DNA of 5,292 bases from Smithellaceae bacterium (GTDB lineage: Bacteria; Desulfobacterota; Syntrophia; Syntrophales; JAQULV01), in assembly GCA_028718405.1 (NCBI GenBank), contig JAQULV010000128.1, forward strand, positions 1 to 5,292. The letters run 5' to 3'. The notes below the pieces were generated by a model. That model was not told where the DNA came from. It saw only the letters and a program-made list of their open reading frames with translations, and did not search any database. Below, in pieces: positions 1 through 5,292 of this stretch. How positions within the stretch are numbered: the first letter of the stretch is position 1; the number at the start of each line of letters is the position of its first letter. A program made the translations under genes and the position numbers.

Positions 1-47
1 GTTTGTAATTTCTCATGGAACGGAAAATTATCCCAGCGACATCCTTT

Positions 48-134
48 TTGCAATAAATTTTCTGAAAACTTTTGTTGCAATGGTCTAAGCTCTGTGGTAG
101 AGAGGTAAAACCAATTTGGCAGCTTTGGTTGCAA
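48..134. repeat. Three TTGCAA palindromes spaced by multiples of 27 bases
   Basis: The palindrome TTGCAA occurs at 48-53, 75-80 and 129-134. The start-to-start distances are 27 and 54 bases. The first two are followed by T (TTGCAAT), the third by G. The third lies inside the spacer of the candidate promoter at 116-145. They could be operator half-sites for a dimeric regulator, but the motif is short and the surrounding DNA is AT-rich, so chance is a real alternative. Confidence 0.25.
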
Positions 135-145
135 GACGTTAATAT
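116..145 (+). promoter_or_regulatory. Candidate distal sigma-70 promoter
   Basis: TTGGCA at 116-121 matches five of six bases of the -35 consensus. TAATAT at 140-145 matches four of six of the -10 consensus, with an 18-base spacer. Transcription would begin near 150-154 and give a leader of roughly 225-230 bases that includes the 239-286 hairpin and the anti-Shine-Dalgarno segment at 195-205. A TTGCAA palindrome sits in the spacer. The match is by eye only. Confidence 0.3.
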
Positions 146-238
146 GAGAGGGGAAATATTACTTCCAGAGCCACGCAAAAGGTGGATCCCTCTAGTCCCC
201 TCGAAGATGCTTCCAAACTGAATTCATAAGACCCCTCT

Positions 239-286
239 CGGGAAAGGCGCTGCTTTTACCCCCCCCTTTTATGGGCGCCTTTCCCG
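239..286. repeat. Perfect 12-bp inverted repeat (hairpin)
   Basis: CGGGAAAGGCGC at 239-250 is the exact reverse complement of GCGCCTTTCCCG at 275-286. The 24-base loop contains a run of eight C (259-266). Neither side is followed by a T-run, so it does not look like an ordinary intrinsic terminator on either strand. A smaller competing hairpin is possible between GGGCG (273-277) and CGCCC (285-289). It may be part of the structured leader of the next gene, or a stop signal for RNA coming from the left. Confidence 0.6.
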
Positions 287-324
287 CCCCTCATTCACCT
301 GGCGCCACCGCCATCTTATTTCCC

Positions 325-352
325 TTGATATCATTTCCGCATATTTGATAAG
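325..352 (+). promoter_or_regulatory. Candidate proximal sigma-70 promoter
   Basis: TTGATA at 325-330 matches five of six bases of the -35 consensus. GATAAG at 347-352 matches four of six of the -10 consensus, with a 16-base spacer. Transcription would start near 358-360 and give a leader of only about 20 bases before the ATG at 380. Such a transcript would lack the complementary segment at 195-205, so its ribosome binding site would be free. It would also exclude the TTG at 353 as a start codon. Confidence 0.35.
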
Positions 353-364
353 TTGTCGGCATTC

Positions 365-370
365 GAGGGG
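365..370 (+). promoter_or_regulatory. Ribosome binding site that fixes the start at 380
   Basis: GAGGGG lies 9 bases before the ATG at 380. The in-frame TTG at 353 has no purine-rich sequence in front of it, so ATG 380 is the better start. The site is complementary to the leader segment at 195-205. Confidence 0.75.
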
Positions 371-379
371 ACAAACACC

Positions 380-1915
380 ATGAACGGAAGCGACGCGGGC
401 ATAAGACGTGTGGAGACCAAAAAGGTCCCCTTGCGGTTGCGCCTGCATTCGGCCAAAGATGTACTCTTCAACGCCGCCGAAAATTTCCTGAATAACGGCG
501 ATGTGAACCAGGCGGCGGCGATCGCCCTGTATGCCATCCTATCGTTCATCCCCTTATTCATCCTGACCTTGATGGTTGCGGGCGAGCTCTTCGGGTCCTA
601 TCCTAACTTGCAACAGGAGGTCGTGGAAGGGATGCGGAAGATCCATCCCTTCTTCTCGGAGAATCTCCTCAAGCAGCTCGGGCAGATCGAAAATAAGAAG
701 CAGGTCCTGGGTCTGGTGGGCGTCCTCAGTTTGGTGTGGTTTTCGGCCATGATCTTCAGCTCTATCGAGACGGCCTTCAATATCATCTTCCGGGCGGAGA
801 AGGCGCGCAACTACTTTGTCTCGAAACTGCTGGCCATCGCCATGATCCCCGTGGGCTGGATCGTGGGTGTGTCCAGTGTCGCGATCTCCTATCTGGGCAA
901 CATCCTGGCCGTCAAGGCATCCTACTTCGGCGGCGGCCAGATCATCCTCCCCTTTGTCCACGGGTTCCTCCTAGGTTACGTGCTGCCCTTTGTCCTGACG
1001 GTCATCTTCTTCGCGGCCGTCTACAAGATCATCCCCATGGCGAAGGTCTCTTGGGTCCAGGCTGTGGCCGGCGGCGTTATCTTCTCCGGACTTATGGAGC
1101 TGGCCAAGCAGTTCTTCACCTGGTATGTGGTGAACTATACGCGTTACAACGTCATCTACGGCTCTCTCGAAGCGGTGGTGATCCTGGTCATCTGGGTGTT
1201 CTACATCGCCTTGCTTTTACTTTTCTGCGCCGAGCTGATTTCGTCCTACCAGAGGAGAGACCATATCCTTCTGGAACAGGCGCTGCTGAAGGGAAAGAAG
1301 AACGAGCAGAACGTTAACGAGCGGCTCTACATAAAGTTCGGCCACATCTATCCCAAAGGATCTTACGTCTTCCGGGAAGGCGATACGGGGCAGAACATGT
1401 TTTACCTGCTGATGGGGCGGGTGAGCGTGGAGAAGACGGCCGGCCAGGTGAAGAAGGTCCTGGCGGAGATGGGGCCCGGTGCCTACTTCGGCGAGATGGC
1501 GGCCCTGATCGATGTGCCGCGCACCGCCTCCGCCCAGGCCGTCGAAGACAGCGATATCGCCGTCATCGATGGCGAAACCTTCCGTCTGATTATGCGGGAG
1601 AGCGGCGAGGTGTCCCTTTCGATGCTCAAAGAGTTCTCCAACCGCATCATTCACACCAACAACGTCCTGGAGGAGTTGACCCAGTCCTGGATCAAGCTGG
1701 TGGTTATCCTCTATTTTCTCAAGTATTGGCCTTTCGATGAATGCCGCGACCCGATCGGAGAGCTTGCCAAGTACACCGCCAAGGATCAGGAAGACGTGCG
1801 GGACGTCCTGGGTGAGCTCGCCCGGGAAGGTATCGTCGTCTACGAGAATGGCTGTATCAATGCCTTCGTCAAGGAAAAGGCCTGGGAGCTTTTGGACCGG
1901 CAAGTCTTCGCCTGA
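380..1915 (+). CDS. BrkB/YihY-family membrane protein fused to a CRP-like cNMP-binding half
   Basis: The product is 511 residues from ATG 380; the frame is also open from a TTG at 353. Residues ~28-290 form a BrkB/YihY domain with about six hydrophobic segments (near 46-68, 109-127, 150-170, 188-214, 224-246, 264-286). The family's closing motif is visible as YGSLEAVVILVIWVFY followed by a C-A-E-L tetrad. After a charged linker (~291-316), residues ~318-430 are a cyclic-nucleotide-binding beta barrel. Its phosphate-binding cassette at 370-382 (FGEMAALIDVPRT) keeps the glutamate E372 and arginine R381 that contact the nucleotide in this family. A helix (~411-435) and a winged-helix-like segment (~455-508) follow, in the order seen in CRP/FNR regulators. 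BrkB/YihY proteins were once called ribonuclease BN, and their real function is not settled. I infer an inner-membrane protein controlled by a cytoplasmic nucleotide sensor. It converges on pyk with 3 bases between stops. Confidence 0.92.
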   Translation: MNGSDAGIRRVETKKVPLRLRLHSAKDVLFNAAENFLNNGDVNQAAAIALYAILSFIPLFILTLMVAGELFGSYPNLQQEVVEGMRKIHPFFSENLLKQLGQIENKKQVLGLVGVLSLVWFSAMIFSSIETAFNIIFRAEKARNYFVSKLLAIAMIPVGWIVGVSSVAISYLGNILAVKASYFGGGQIILPFVHGFLLGYVLPFVLTVIFFAAVYKIIPMAKVSWVQAVAGGVIFSGLMELAKQFFTWYVVNYTRYNVIYGSLEAVVILVIWVFYIALLLLFCAELISSYQRRDHILLEQALLKGKKNEQNVNERLYIKFGHIYPKGSYVFREGDTGQNMFYLLMGRVSVEKTAGQVKKVLAEMGPGAYFGEMAALIDVPRTASAQAVEDSDIAVIDGETFRLIMRESGEVSLSMLKEFSNRIIHTNNVLEELTQSWIKLVVILYFLKYWPFDECRDPIGELAKYTAKDQEDVRDVLGELAREGIVVYENGCINAFVKEKAWELLDRQVFA

Positions 1916-1918
1916 TCG

Positions 1919-3322
1919 TTACAGACACTTCACCCGCAGCATGTTCGTAGTACCCGTCACCCATAGGGGATGGCCCAGGGTGATGACGGCCAGATCCCCC
2001 TTCCTCGCCTCCTTCGTCTCCAGCGCCACTTTCGCGGCACGCTCGATCAGATCGTCTGTATCGCGCGTGAATTTCATCATCCGCGGCAGGCACCCCCAGA
2101 AAAGGGTGAGCCTGCGAACGGTCCGCTCGTTGGGGGAAAGGGCGATGATGGACTGTCGCGGCCTGAAGCGGGAGATATGGCGGGCGGTGAGCCCGGACTG
2201 CGTATAGGCCACGATCGCCTTTGCCTCGAGGTGGTCGGCCAGGATGCAGGAGGCGTGCGAAACGGAATCGGACACGGTCTTCGCGGGTACGCGGCAGAGA
2301 AAATCATCGTAGGGGAACCCGTTCTCGGCGATCTCGGCGATACGGTCCATGTACTGCACCGCCTCCACGGGGAAGCTGCCCGAGGCCGTCTCCTCGGAGA
2401 GCATGACGGCGTCGGTTCCGTCCAATACCGCGTTGGCCACGTCCGCCGCCTCGGCGCGGGTGGGACGCGGCGAGGTCACCATGGACCGCAACATCTGAGT
2501 TGCCGTGATGACGGGCCGGCCCGAGGCGTTGGCTTTTTGGATGATCGCTTTCTGGATCAACGGCACCTCCTCCAGAGGTATCTCAACCCCCAGATCGCCG
2601 CGCGCCACCATGATCCCGTCGGAGGCCGCAATGATCGCCTCGATCTCCTGCAGGGCCTCATGTTTTTCGATCTTGGCGATCACGGGGGTATCCTTGCCGC
2701 TTCTCTTTATGATGTTCTTGACACCCGTGACGTCGGAGGCCTTCTTGACGAAAGAGAGGGCCACGTAGTCCACGTCCTTGGAAAGGCCGAAGACCAAATC
2801 CAGCTTGTCCTTCTCCGTGAGCGACGGAATGGTGAGCGTCCCCGTGGGCAGGTTGATGCCCTTATGGGAGGTCAGGACACCGCCGGTGACGACCTTGCAG
2901 GTGATCTCGTCACCTTTTGACTTCAGCACGGCAAGTTCCATGAGGCCGTCGGCCAATAGCAGACGGTCGCCCGCCTTCACCTCGCGGGGCAAATATCGGT
3001 AGGATACAGATACGCGCTCCGCCGTTCCCTCAACGGGGGTGCCCGTGAGGATGAACTTCTGTCCCGGCTCCAGCCTGATCCCCGGCTCGGGGATGTCTCC
3101 CACCCTGATCTTGGGTCCCCCCAGATCCAGCAGGATCGCCACGGGCACGTCTAGTTTCTTCGCAATCTTCCTGATGAGTTGGATTCTCTTGCCGTGTTCT
3201 TTGTGTGTGCCGTGGGAAAAATTGAGGCGGGCCACGTTCATCCCCGCCTTGATCATTTCTTCGATGGTCTCCGCCCTTTCGCAGGCGGGCCCTATTGTAC
3301 AGACGATTTTCGTCTTGCGCAT
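1919..3322 (-). CDS. pyk: Pyruvate kinase
   Basis: The enzyme converts phosphoenolpyruvate and ADP to pyruvate and ATP, the last step of glycolysis, in the cytoplasm. The 467 residues match the usual bacterial length, without an extra C-terminal PEP-utiliser domain. Visible motifs are the N-terminal KIVCTIGPA, ARLNFSHG (31-38; R32, N34, S36), DLGGPKIR (66-73), the active-site signature VIAKIEKHEAL (214-224) with catalytic K217 and metal ligand E219, MVARGDLGVE (238-247) with metal ligand D243, and ITATQMLRSM (272-281). The C-terminal allosteric domain covers ~345-467. The loop has K71 with L67 and V74, where potassium-dependent enzymes carry Glu and Thr, so a potassium-independent enzyme is likely. 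The start is supported by AGAGGAG three bases upstream. It lies downstream of, and on the same strand as, the radical SAM gene. Confidence 0.98.
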   Translation of the reverse strand: MRKTKIVCTIGPACERAETIEEMIKAGMNVARLNFSHGTHKEHGKRIQLIRKIAKKLDVPVAILLDLGGPKIRVGDIPEPGIRLEPGQKFILTGTPVEGTAERVSVSYRYLPREVKAGDRLLLADGLMELAVLKSKGDEITCKVVTGGVLTSHKGINLPTGTLTIPSLTEKDKLDLVFGLSKDVDYVALSFVKKASDVTGVKNIIKRSGKDTPVIAKIEKHEALQEIEAIIAASDGIMVARGDLGVEIPLEEVPLIQKAIIQKANASGRPVITATQMLRSMVTSPRPTRAEAADVANAVLDGTDAVMLSEETASGSFPVEAVQYMDRIAEIAENGFPYDDFLCRVPAKTVSDSVSHASCILADHLEAKAIVAYTQSGLTARHISRFRPRQSIIALSPNERTVRRLTLFWGCLPRMMKFTRDTDDLIERAAKVALETKEARKGDLAVITLGHPLWVTGTTNMLRVKCL

Positions 3323-3325
3323 AAG

Positions 3326-3332
3326 CTCCTCT
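3326..3332 (-). promoter_or_regulatory. Strong ribosome binding site of pyk
   Basis: On the minus strand the sequence AGAGGAG ends three bases before the ATG at 3322-3320. The spacing is short, but the match is strong. If only AAGAGG pairs, the spacing is five bases. It supports the ATG at 3322 as the true start and suggests that pyk is translated independently of the genes upstream. Confidence 0.75.
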
Positions 3333-3345
3333 TTTCGCTCTTTGT

Positions 3346-3374
3346 ATTTTCAGGCGATCCTACCATAGCGGCAA
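3346..3374 (-). promoter_or_regulatory. Weak candidate promoter in front of pyk
   Basis: On the minus strand TTGCCG (3374-3369) and GAAAAT (3351-3346) match four of six bases each of the -35 and -10 consensus, with a 17-base spacer. The 5' leader would be about 16-20 bases and would include the pyk ribosome binding site. The match is weak, and pyk may equally be read through from the upstream genes. Confidence 0.25.
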
Positions 3375-3400
3375 AAACAAGAAAAAGAATTTTTTGCTGC
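3368..3400. repeat. Imperfect inverted repeat between the radical SAM gene and pyk
   Basis: GCGGCAAAAA (3368-3377) and TTTTTGCTGC (3391-3400) are inverted copies with one mismatch, which is a G-U wobble in plus-strand RNA and an A-C mismatch in minus-strand RNA. The 13-base loop is purine-rich. In the direction of pyk transcription there is no T-run after the stem, so termination is not well supported. The left arm overlaps the candidate -35 box of pyk. Confidence 0.35.
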
Positions 3401-3406
3401 CCCTGG

Positions 3407-4915
3407 TCAGGCGCCAACAAAGAAGGGTGCATGGTTGGAGGTGAAGGTGGGCGGGTCCCTTCTCAAGATGGCCGCAACTGCGGCGTTCCTCTTGAATTCA
3501 CGATCGAGGAAATGCCGGACCGCCGCCCTCTCCCATCCATGAGGATGAACGAAGTCCCGGTAAAGGGCGAGATCGCCCGGGTAGAAGTCGCGGATCCTAA
3601 GCTTTGCTGCGGCGGGACTCCAGGCGGGGAGGTTGAAAACCGCGACGTTGAGAAAATCGATCAAGGGAGAGTTGCGGACGGTGAACTTCAGGGTGCGCCT
3701 TGCCGCATCTTCCGTTTCCGCCGGTGTCCCGAACAGCAGGTAGCAGTAAGTGGCAATCCCCGCCTCCTTGAGATTTTTCAATACCCTGGCTACATCGTCC
3801 AACGCTATCCCCTTGGAGAGCGCATCCAGGACCTCCTGATCGCCCGACTCTATGCCGAGCTTCAACATGGTGCAGCCCGAGCGCCTCAGTTCCAGGCAGA
3901 AATCTTTATCGGTCAGGGGCGTGGTCGCGCGCGCGAAGCCGTACCAAGGAACGCCCAGCGGCTGATCCGCCAGGGCCCCAAGAAGAGCCGGGCTCAAGGC
4001 ACTGTCGAGAAGATGGATAAGGGATGGCGCGGTTTCGGAAACGAGAGAAGAGAGATCGGATGCGACCCGTACCGGCGGCGTGGGACGATAGCGGCTCTCT
4101 TCCGCCGCTTCGGGACAGAAGGCGCAGCGTCGCCAGCAGCATCCCGAAGAGGCGCTGTAGGGAAGAATGTGCCCGGGAGAAAGATAGTCGTCCAGCGGAA
4201 GCTCTCTGTAGGACGGCGCCGCCCCCGGTTCCCTCTCGCGGCCGCAAAGCCTGAGCAGCGCCTCTTCGCCGGGACCGGCGATCATCTCATCTACCAGACC
4301 GGCGAAGGGATTGCTAAAGATGGGCGAGCTGAGCCAGGAGGTGATGAGGCCGCCGCCCATGCAGATCCTAAGCTTGGGAGATAGTTTTCTTAAGAAACCC
4401 GCCATGGCAAAGCCGCAGAGGGCCTGGCTCAGGTAGTTTATCGATAGGCCTACGACGGTAGGATTTTCTTCTTCCAAAAGTTTCGTCAGACGCGGCGCGA
4501 AGTACGAATAAAAGGGATTTTTTTCGGGATGAATGGCGCCGTACAGAAGATCCGCGCTCTTCACGGGGCTCAACCCCTGTTGCTCGTAGTCGCCCAGACT
4601 GATTCTCGCGTGGCCGCGGGCACCCTGCGCGGCGAGGATTCGATTCAGATCGGAGACGGCGCGGGAGTAGCGGGGAAGGCTCTCATTGGAGTATCTGCTT
4701 TTGAGGAACCGGAGGTTTTTGTCGCGTCGTCTAACCGCCCCTTTTGTCCAGGTGTCGGAAGCCGGGCAGGGTTGTTCCAGCAGGTAGTAGAGACCTTCGA
4801 GGTTGGCATCGAGGAGGAGGAACCTCACGCCCGCCTGCCTCAGCGCGCCCGCGAGCTTCGCCAAACCGGCCGGCGGTTCCGACGGTTTAACAACGGGCGG
4901 ATAGATGAGGATCAT
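3407..4915 (-). CDS. Radical SAM protein with N-terminal cobalamin-binding-type domain
   Basis: The 502-residue product has the two-part layout of B12-dependent-type radical SAM proteins (the BchE-like architecture). Residues ~1-225 look like the Rossmann cobalamin-binding fold: the start ILIYPP, a PPAGLAKLAGALR segment, DANLEG at 36-41, MGGG at 186-189 and a GPGEEALLRL motif at 214-223. The DxHxxG histidine that can coordinate cobalt is an Asn here (N38), as in many members. The radical SAM domain (~250-430) carries the cluster motif C260-X3-C264-X2-C267 (CWRRCAFC), then LKLGIESGDQEVLDALSKG (352-370 region) and LLFGTPAETEDAA (393-405). The C-terminus (~430-502) matches nothing I recognise. 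Members modify varied substrates by methylation or rearrangement; the substrate here cannot be inferred. Its ATG overlaps the stop of the upstream gene (ATGA), and no good Shine-Dalgarno precedes it, so translational coupling is likely. Confidence 0.9.
   Translation of the reverse strand: MILIYPPVVKPSEPPAGLAKLAGALRQAGVRFLLLDANLEGLYYLLEQPCPASDTWTKGAVRRRDKNLRFLKSRYSNESLPRYSRAVSDLNRILAAQGARGHARISLGDYEQQGLSPVKSADLLYGAIHPEKNPFYSYFAPRLTKLLEEENPTVVGLSINYLSQALCGFAMAGFLRKLSPKLRICMGGGLITSWLSSPIFSNPFAGLVDEMIAGPGEEALLRLCGREREPGAAPSYRELPLDDYLSPGHILPYSASSGCCWRRCAFCPEAAEESRYRPTPPVRVASDLSSLVSETAPSLIHLLDSALSPALLGALADQPLGVPWYGFARATTPLTDKDFCLELRRSGCTMLKLGIESGDQEVLDALSKGIALDDVARVLKNLKEAGIATYCYLLFGTPAETEDAARRTLKFTVRNSPLIDFLNVAVFNLPAWSPAAAKLRIRDFYPGDLALYRDFVHPHGWERAAVRHFLDREFKRNAAVAAILRRDPPTFTSNHAPFFVGA
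4912..4915 (-). promoter_or_regulatory. ATGA stop-start overlap (translational coupling)
   Basis: The TGA of the hydrolase gene (4914-4912) and the ATG of the radical SAM gene (4915-4913) share two bases. The sequence before the ATG (GCTCCTCATGCGGCG on the minus strand) has no clear Shine-Dalgarno, so the radical SAM gene probably depends on ribosomes finishing the upstream gene. Confidence 0.75.
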
Positions 4916-5292
4916 CGCCGCATGAGGAGCGTTTTGCTTTCATCGGCAATGAGCTCCTCGACCCTTTTGTAGACGATCTCAAAGTCCTCACCGGAGCTCT
5001 GGAAGTAGTGTACGACTCCCTCGACGCGAGAAAGCGTCACGGCGCCCACCATCTGGAGAAGCTCCACATGGACCGCAGCCTCCTGGCCGGCCAGAGGGTT
5101 GAACTTGGCGGGGTCCACGTAGACGTCGAAGTAGCGCGACATCGTAGCGATCTGCCAGATGCTCCGCGGATGACGGCAGGCGTCGTAGGTCAGATGCAGG
5201 CGGTGGCGGTGGTGCCTCTCCAAAGACTCCAGCCTGCTTTGAAGTTTGAAGATTGCCTTGCCGTGGGCGGGCAGGGCCACCTTCACCTGCTG
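4912..5292 (-). CDS. C-terminal part of an MBL-fold metallo-hydrolase (5' end outside window)
   Basis: The frame is open to the window edge (126 residues visible, beginning Gln-Gln), and the GTG at 5286 has no ribosome binding site, so the gene almost certainly starts beyond base 5292. The visible part begins with VALPAHG, which resembles the strand and last metal-binding histidine motif (PGHG) of metallo-beta-lactamase-fold hydrolases. It is followed by a long helix rich in Arg and His (ESLERHHRHRL), as in the LACTB2/glyoxalase-II-like group, where the text reads 'HR..R'. The rest (AAVHVELLQMVGAV, then VVHYFQ) fits the small winged-helix domain that ends this group. The catalytic HxHxDH motif would lie outside the window, so the call rests on the C-terminal pattern only. 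Its stop overlaps the start of the radical SAM gene by four bases. Confidence 0.6.
   Translation of the reverse strand, partial: QQVKVALPAHGKAIFKLQSRLESLERHHRHRLHLTYDACRHPRSIWQIATMSRYFDVYVDPAKFNPLAGQEAAVHVELLQMVGAVTLSRVEGVVHYFQSSGEDFEIVYKRVEELIADESKTLLMRR

Larger units (their letters stand above)
1..352. other. Non-coding, AT-rich upstream region and leader
   Basis: This stretch carries no convincing gene. The first ~230 bases are clearly more AT-rich than the rest of the window, and from about 239 onward the DNA becomes GC-rich again. It contains three TTGCAA palindromes, two candidate sigma-70-type promoters, a perfect 12-bp inverted repeat and a segment complementary to the ribosome binding site of the gene starting at 380. 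No tRNA or rRNA fold and no known riboswitch consensus was recognised. A short open frame from base 1 to a stop at 106-108 has no gene-like composition and no visible start. Confidence 0.7.
146..372 (+). promoter_or_regulatory. Putative RNA leader switch masking the ribosome binding site
   Basis: Bases 195-205 (GTCCCCTCGAA) are an exact 11-base complement of 362-372 (TTCGAGGGGAC), which contains the Shine-Dalgarno GAGGGG of the gene at 380. After a two-base bulge (206-207), three more pairs form between 208-210 and 359-361. A competing partner lies upstream: GAGGGGA at 148-154 pairs perfectly with TCCCCTC at 196-202, and GAGAGGGG at 146-153 can instead pair with CCCCTCTC at 232-239. Nested small stems (168-171 region with CTCT 190-193, CCAC with GTGG 182-185) would support the 148-202 fold. 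This has the layout of an anti-anti-SD, anti-SD, SD switch. No ligand-binding core of a known riboswitch class was recognised. It requires a transcript that starts upstream of about 146. Confidence 0.4.

Overview
The window is bacterial chromosomal DNA of moderately high GC, apart from an AT-rich first ~230 bases. It holds four protein genes. Gene content points to an anaerobic, Desulfobacterota-like (deltaproteobacterial) organism: a BrkB/YihY membrane protein fused to a CRP-like cytoplasmic half, a cobalamin-binding-type radical SAM protein, and a pyruvate kinase with the 'GPKIR' signature. This assignment is an inference from the protein families; nothing in the window fixes the taxon.

Layout. 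Positions 1-379 are a long non-coding leader with candidate promoters, repeated TTGCAA palindromes, a perfect 12-bp inverted repeat, and an 11-base segment exactly complementary to the Shine-Dalgarno region of the first gene. Positions 380-1915 (+) encode the BrkB/YihY-cNMP fusion. Its stop lies 3 bases from the stop of the convergent pyruvate kinase gene (3322-1919, -). Upstream of pyk, on the same strand, are a radical SAM gene (4915-3407) and the 3' part of a metallo-beta-lactamase-fold hydrolase gene (window edge-4912). The last two overlap by four bases (ATGA) and are probably translationally coupled. The 84-base gap before pyk holds a strong ribosome binding site and a weak candidate promoter, so pyk may be both read through from the upstream pair and transcribed on its own.

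How the genes work together. The minus-strand genes could form one transcript: MBL hydrolase, radical SAM enzyme, pyk. Pyk catalyses the last step of glycolysis. The substrates of the other two cannot be read from the sequence, and the link to glycolysis is positional only. The plus-strand gene looks like a separate sensory or transport unit whose cytoplasmic half resembles a whole CRP/FNR regulator.

The most interesting observations are the leader, which can base-pair with and hide the ribosome binding site and has a competing upstream partner, and the CRP-like half tethered to a six-helix membrane domain, whose DNA-recognition helix appears to be acidic.
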